Assembly: GCA_016203755.1 (NCBI GenBank) | Contig: JACQMD010000117.1 | Location: 1-8,858 of the forward strand | Reading direction: 5' to 3' | From: Candidatus Roizmanbacteria bacterium | GTDB lineage: Bacteria; Patescibacteriota; Microgenomatia; GCA-001788215; 2-01-FULL-40-14 | DNA length: 8,858 nt | Shown: positions 8,501 to 8,858 of the stretch, in pieces | Layout: each line of letters begins with the position of its first letter | How positions within the stretch are numbered: position 1 is the first letter of the stretch | The notes under the pieces: generated by a model | What the model was told of the DNA's origin: nothing | The model's input: the letters and a program-made list of their open reading frames with translations, nothing else | The model's database searches: none | Translations under genes and position numbers: made by a program

Positions 8501-8834
8501 AAATCTTGGGAATAAAATATGATGAAAGCGCAAATCGCCCAATATCAACTGCGTATTCCTGATTCCGAACCAATTGCTCAGCCGGAGTGAAAATGAGTGT
8601 TGACTCCCCCTCCCATGAAAAAGCGCCGACAACTTCCGGAGTCAGAGAAAATGCGCTTTGTACACTACCCTGATGCATCTTTTTATCAAATTGCACTTCG
8701 ATGGTGCTCGTGAGCGGTACCTCTATCCCATCGTTACCCGGAAACGTTACTACTATTTTCGGAGGTGTCAGTACTGGTTGAAGCAAATACCAGAACAACA
8801 AAAGTATAAGTAATATTCCTGGTATTCGAACCAT
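2577..8834 (-). CDS. Giant membrane-anchored alpha-2-macroglobulin-like protein with Big_5 Ig-like domains and an internal Hint domain
   Basis: 2085 residues, TAA stop. Bacterial A2Ms are envelope proteins thought to trap attacking proteases: bait cleavage exposes an internal thioester that binds the attacker covalently. Visible in order: signal-anchor about 5-22, without lipobox Cys or AxA site; four SbsA/Big_5-like Ig repeats about 25-122, 123-226, 227-332 and 333-434; MG domains, with DRPIYRPGQ at 691-699 and the EYRRP signature at 783-787; bait-region domain from about 1056 with ALVDKAVWSL around W1204 and FYRPRNL; Gly-rich linker interrupted by a Hint domain at 1255-1383; post-bait A2M domain with PDNLTTWR ending at R1427; thioester CNEQ at 1609-1612 in an alpha-helical TED (PDGGWGWW from 1660); C-terminal MG10-like domain from about 1929. 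Longer than typical bacterial A2Ms (about 1500-1900) because of the Ig repeats and Hint. The start is uncertain: the frame stays open for 8 codons to the window edge and no Shine-Dalgarno precedes the ATG, so the true start may lie outside. Family call is firm; protease-trap role is inferred. Confidence 0.95.
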   Translation of the reverse strand: MVRIPGILLILLLFWYLLQPVLTPPKIVVTFPGNDGIEVPLTSTIEVQFDKKMHQGSVQSAFSLTPEVVGAFSWEGESTLIFTPAEQLVRNQEYAVDIGRFALSSYFIPKISSDHIVFTTLGHPHVVLASPQTEAPSGDASITVIFDRPMVTLTTAAEKEQFQAAFTISPTLSGEGRWLGTTAYQFRPDEVPQAATTYTYKVPVGLSSEDGGSIQEDTVFSFSTERPHIQSTSPLREYGYANPVASVSATLNLPIDPESAKNAFHLIHFKDGKEEEVSMTIKFVGKQQIGMYPAKPLIRSDQYGARIDAGLTSTSGPNGLETPYTWEFVIAPVPKAVRTLPEHGGKDIEEEHSIDVYFASPMDQNSFKENVSIDPPPDRDPSLYFSSYENNHTLHIGTYLGRSTTYTIRISGNVKDQYGVRLGSDYVFSFSTSAYKPSVSIVPPNTYFASFNQQVIPRIVAKVVNADSVQYRLYKLSREQFLDFYRRRYVYNAAYSKEERTWQTYPAASLTLIREWKESYSSDHNVPVHVITKVTKNNGGLIDAGLYFLDVSLAGGAHDNIVMVVGNTTLTLKTSPEQAFVWAVNQSDGGVVADASVEIVSLHNNVLTKGTTNKDGVFQADVSIRNERESYIDSQNPIFAFAAHDADTAVVADVWQNGIAPYEFGLTQYWDPHESDSYKAAEQLKLYLLLDRPIYRPGQRVYYKGVVRRDDDGAYQLLNAGESVTVVATDAEGQQVTSQSAPLTSFGTFSGYFDIAAKGSVGYYSISATISGNGFTQQFQVEEYRRPDFSVTVSTGESDYVDGDAVPLTIDAQFFFGAPVADAPIRWIITTQDDPYRWEKDRRFEFGDSDDYWYRPWWSFYSDSFYSGKTVAEGTGETSRDGSYVVNLPTNITDKTSNQRMRMEAVVTDQSNQAIGASGEFVVHQAGVHVGLKPERYSGRAGEESRVEVVAIDIDGKEQANIPVAISVFRRIWNSVREKNPDDGQFYWVSKPTDEPISSFTVTTGQEGRATASFTPSQGGTYRIVGDATDVRGKTSRSATSVWVSGAGGTTTRQENHDRIVLVPDKQEYQIGETARVHAVLPYEQTTGLITVERGSVFDYTIVHTTIDNQTVSLPIQDRYSPNAFIAALFVKAGKEVKDPAQFKMGLAEIRVSDPRKQVKVSLTPKKKQYGPGETMEATITTVDGTGKPVATELAVALVDKAVWSLARAELADIYQTFYRPRNLSVFTSSGLTVSMDRINANVNLGSKGGSGGGCFTAETPVLMSNGISKRIDQVAVGDRVLTRKSESSSELVQASVDRIFIHDVDGYLVVNDTLRVTPVHRIFTSDGWKMASQLQVGDKLLDARNEWIRVDQIQPVREPVRVYNLTVQTYNTYFAGGVWVHNQKGGPDTTREKFLDTAYWDAHITTDEKGAASVSIPLPDNLTTWRFLGVAVSRDTAVGDAIEDVLVTKNVLIQPLLPRFLSVGDVPLLGMVVHNTTTVNQKVRANLTGEGIVLVDPPQQEKVIPAGSSHKFYWKTATVKTEEATIRMEAVGNEGMSDAVKLTLPVVSYYTPETVATSGEVQSESTEKVFLPADIVPDQGELRMSLAPSLGGEVQDAASYLFSYPYWCNEQTVNRLLPAAYLLRLAKVAQSEKVGGYSPDQLKKFIEDAISRLMRTQRPDGGWGWWETYESNPAVSAMVMEGLVAARDAKLAVSDEMINSGNAYLESVLAGKKESLETQSFVASVIARTGDVDGATLSRLMDSRWEMGLLGKVYLLRALQEGKGTGRDTNRLFDELISQVHKTNTTSHWEDKRSEWYLMGNNNTITSLMLEALTVQNKRHPLISEVTRWLIQARDDSHWQSTRDTAAAVRAIVTMLLMREEGTLDEAWSLDVNTKQVGSGSFKKGELLKRVEEMVVLGDLPKEVDIPVTLKRSGKGSLYYNMNLRYFLPFEQVKPLDQGIVLMRELVDKKGKLISQDTVTAGEEIWTRLIMVAPSTLHHVIIEDMLPAGLEAVNESLATTSLLTTERIASSEDTNQLYFRHREIRDDRVVLFAETVAPGVYEYRYRVRPTSPGRYHHPPARAYNMYIPDISGHSSGGWLEVLDE
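3999..4010 (-). other. Thioester motif CNEQ of the A2M TED domain
   Basis: Codons for Cys1609-Asn-Glu-Gln1612 in the context YPYWCNEQT, matching the CxEQ consensus where Cys and Gln side chains form the internal thioester of A2M and complement proteins. The motif is intact, so the protein should be able to crosslink covalently to targets, unlike bacterial A2M paralogues that lack the Cys. Confidence 0.93.
4686..5072 (-). other. Hint (intein-like, A-type BIL-like) domain inside the A2M bait region
   Basis: Codes for residues 1255-1383 of the A2M protein, 129 residues: the size of a splicing-only Hint fold with no room for a homing endonuclease. Block A is CFTAETPVLMSNG with nucleophile Cys1255. 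Block B is TPVH with Thr1318 and His1321, followed by a GDKLL segment. The end is FAGGVWVHN with His1382-Asn1383. The +1 residue is Gln, not Cys/Ser/Thr, which matches A-type bacterial intein-like domains rather than classic inteins. In the F block the usual Asp and His positions appear as Asn1365 and Asn1372. Flanks are GGSGGG before and QKGG after, so excision would restore one continuous Gly-rich linker. Known Hint chemistry predicts thioester formation at Cys1255 and Asn1383 cyclisation. Whether it splices, cleaves or is inert cannot be read from the sequence. Confidence 0.93.
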
Positions 8835-8858
8835 GCGGACTCGAGCAGGGAATGAGGC

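Noticed and set aside
8769..8834. Lipoprotein signal on the A2M protein, as in E. coli YfhM
   Set aside because: There is no cysteine within the first 1250 residues, so no lipobox is possible; a signal-anchor fits better.

Overview
The window holds four genes, all on the minus strand and packed with short gaps (32, 62 and 13 nt), plus a 174-nt non-coding left edge. Reading 5'->3' along the coding strand: (1) a giant 2085-residue alpha-2-macroglobulin-like protein (8834-2577) with four N-terminal SbsA/Big_5-type Ig-like domains, a thioester motif CNEQ, and a 129-residue Hint (intein-like) domain inserted in its glycine-rich bait region; (2) a membrane-anchored CapA/PgsA-type metallophosphatase-fold protein (2544-1420); (3) a LemA family protein (1357-794); (4) an unrecognised single-pass membrane protein with a C-terminal coiled coil made of 11-residue tandem repeats (780-175). 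The left edge (1-174) carries a direct repeat, a palindrome and a weak hairpin but no gene that I can support.

All four products begin with one hydrophobic segment and are predicted to be tethered to the cytoplasmic membrane, most of each protein facing outward. The set therefore reads as a cell-surface module: a large covalent protease or attacker trap, an envelope or capsule-associated enzyme, a LemA scaffold and a coiled-coil partner. A joint function is inference from co-orientation and shared topology only.

Regulation visible in the sequence: a near-consensus sigma-70-type promoter (TTGGCA, 17-nt spacer, TATAAT) lies in the gap upstream of lemA. It sits so close to the ATG that the lemA transcript should be leaderless or nearly so. 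The CapA-like gene uses a GTG start whose only ribosome-binding-site candidate lies in one arm of a small hairpin. The start region of the giant gene and that of the coiled-coil gene show no Shine-Dalgarno sequence.

Organism: a bacterium with the standard genetic code and roughly balanced base composition (not counted). Giant A2M proteins with leading Big_5 domains and no lipobox, together with secreted proteins carrying 'CFTAxTPV...VHN' Hint domains, remind me of Patescibacteria/CPR genomes, but this placement is an impression, not something the window proves.

The headline is the A2M-Hint architecture. The whole 2085-residue protein contains only two cysteines: the Hint catalytic Cys1255 and the thioester Cys1609. 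The Hint domain keeps its N-terminal Cys, TxxH and C-terminal His-Asn, but is followed by Gln instead of Cys/Ser/Thr. This is the pattern of an A-type bacterial intein-like domain and suggests self-cleavage or unusual splicing exactly where A2M proteins are normally cut by proteases.
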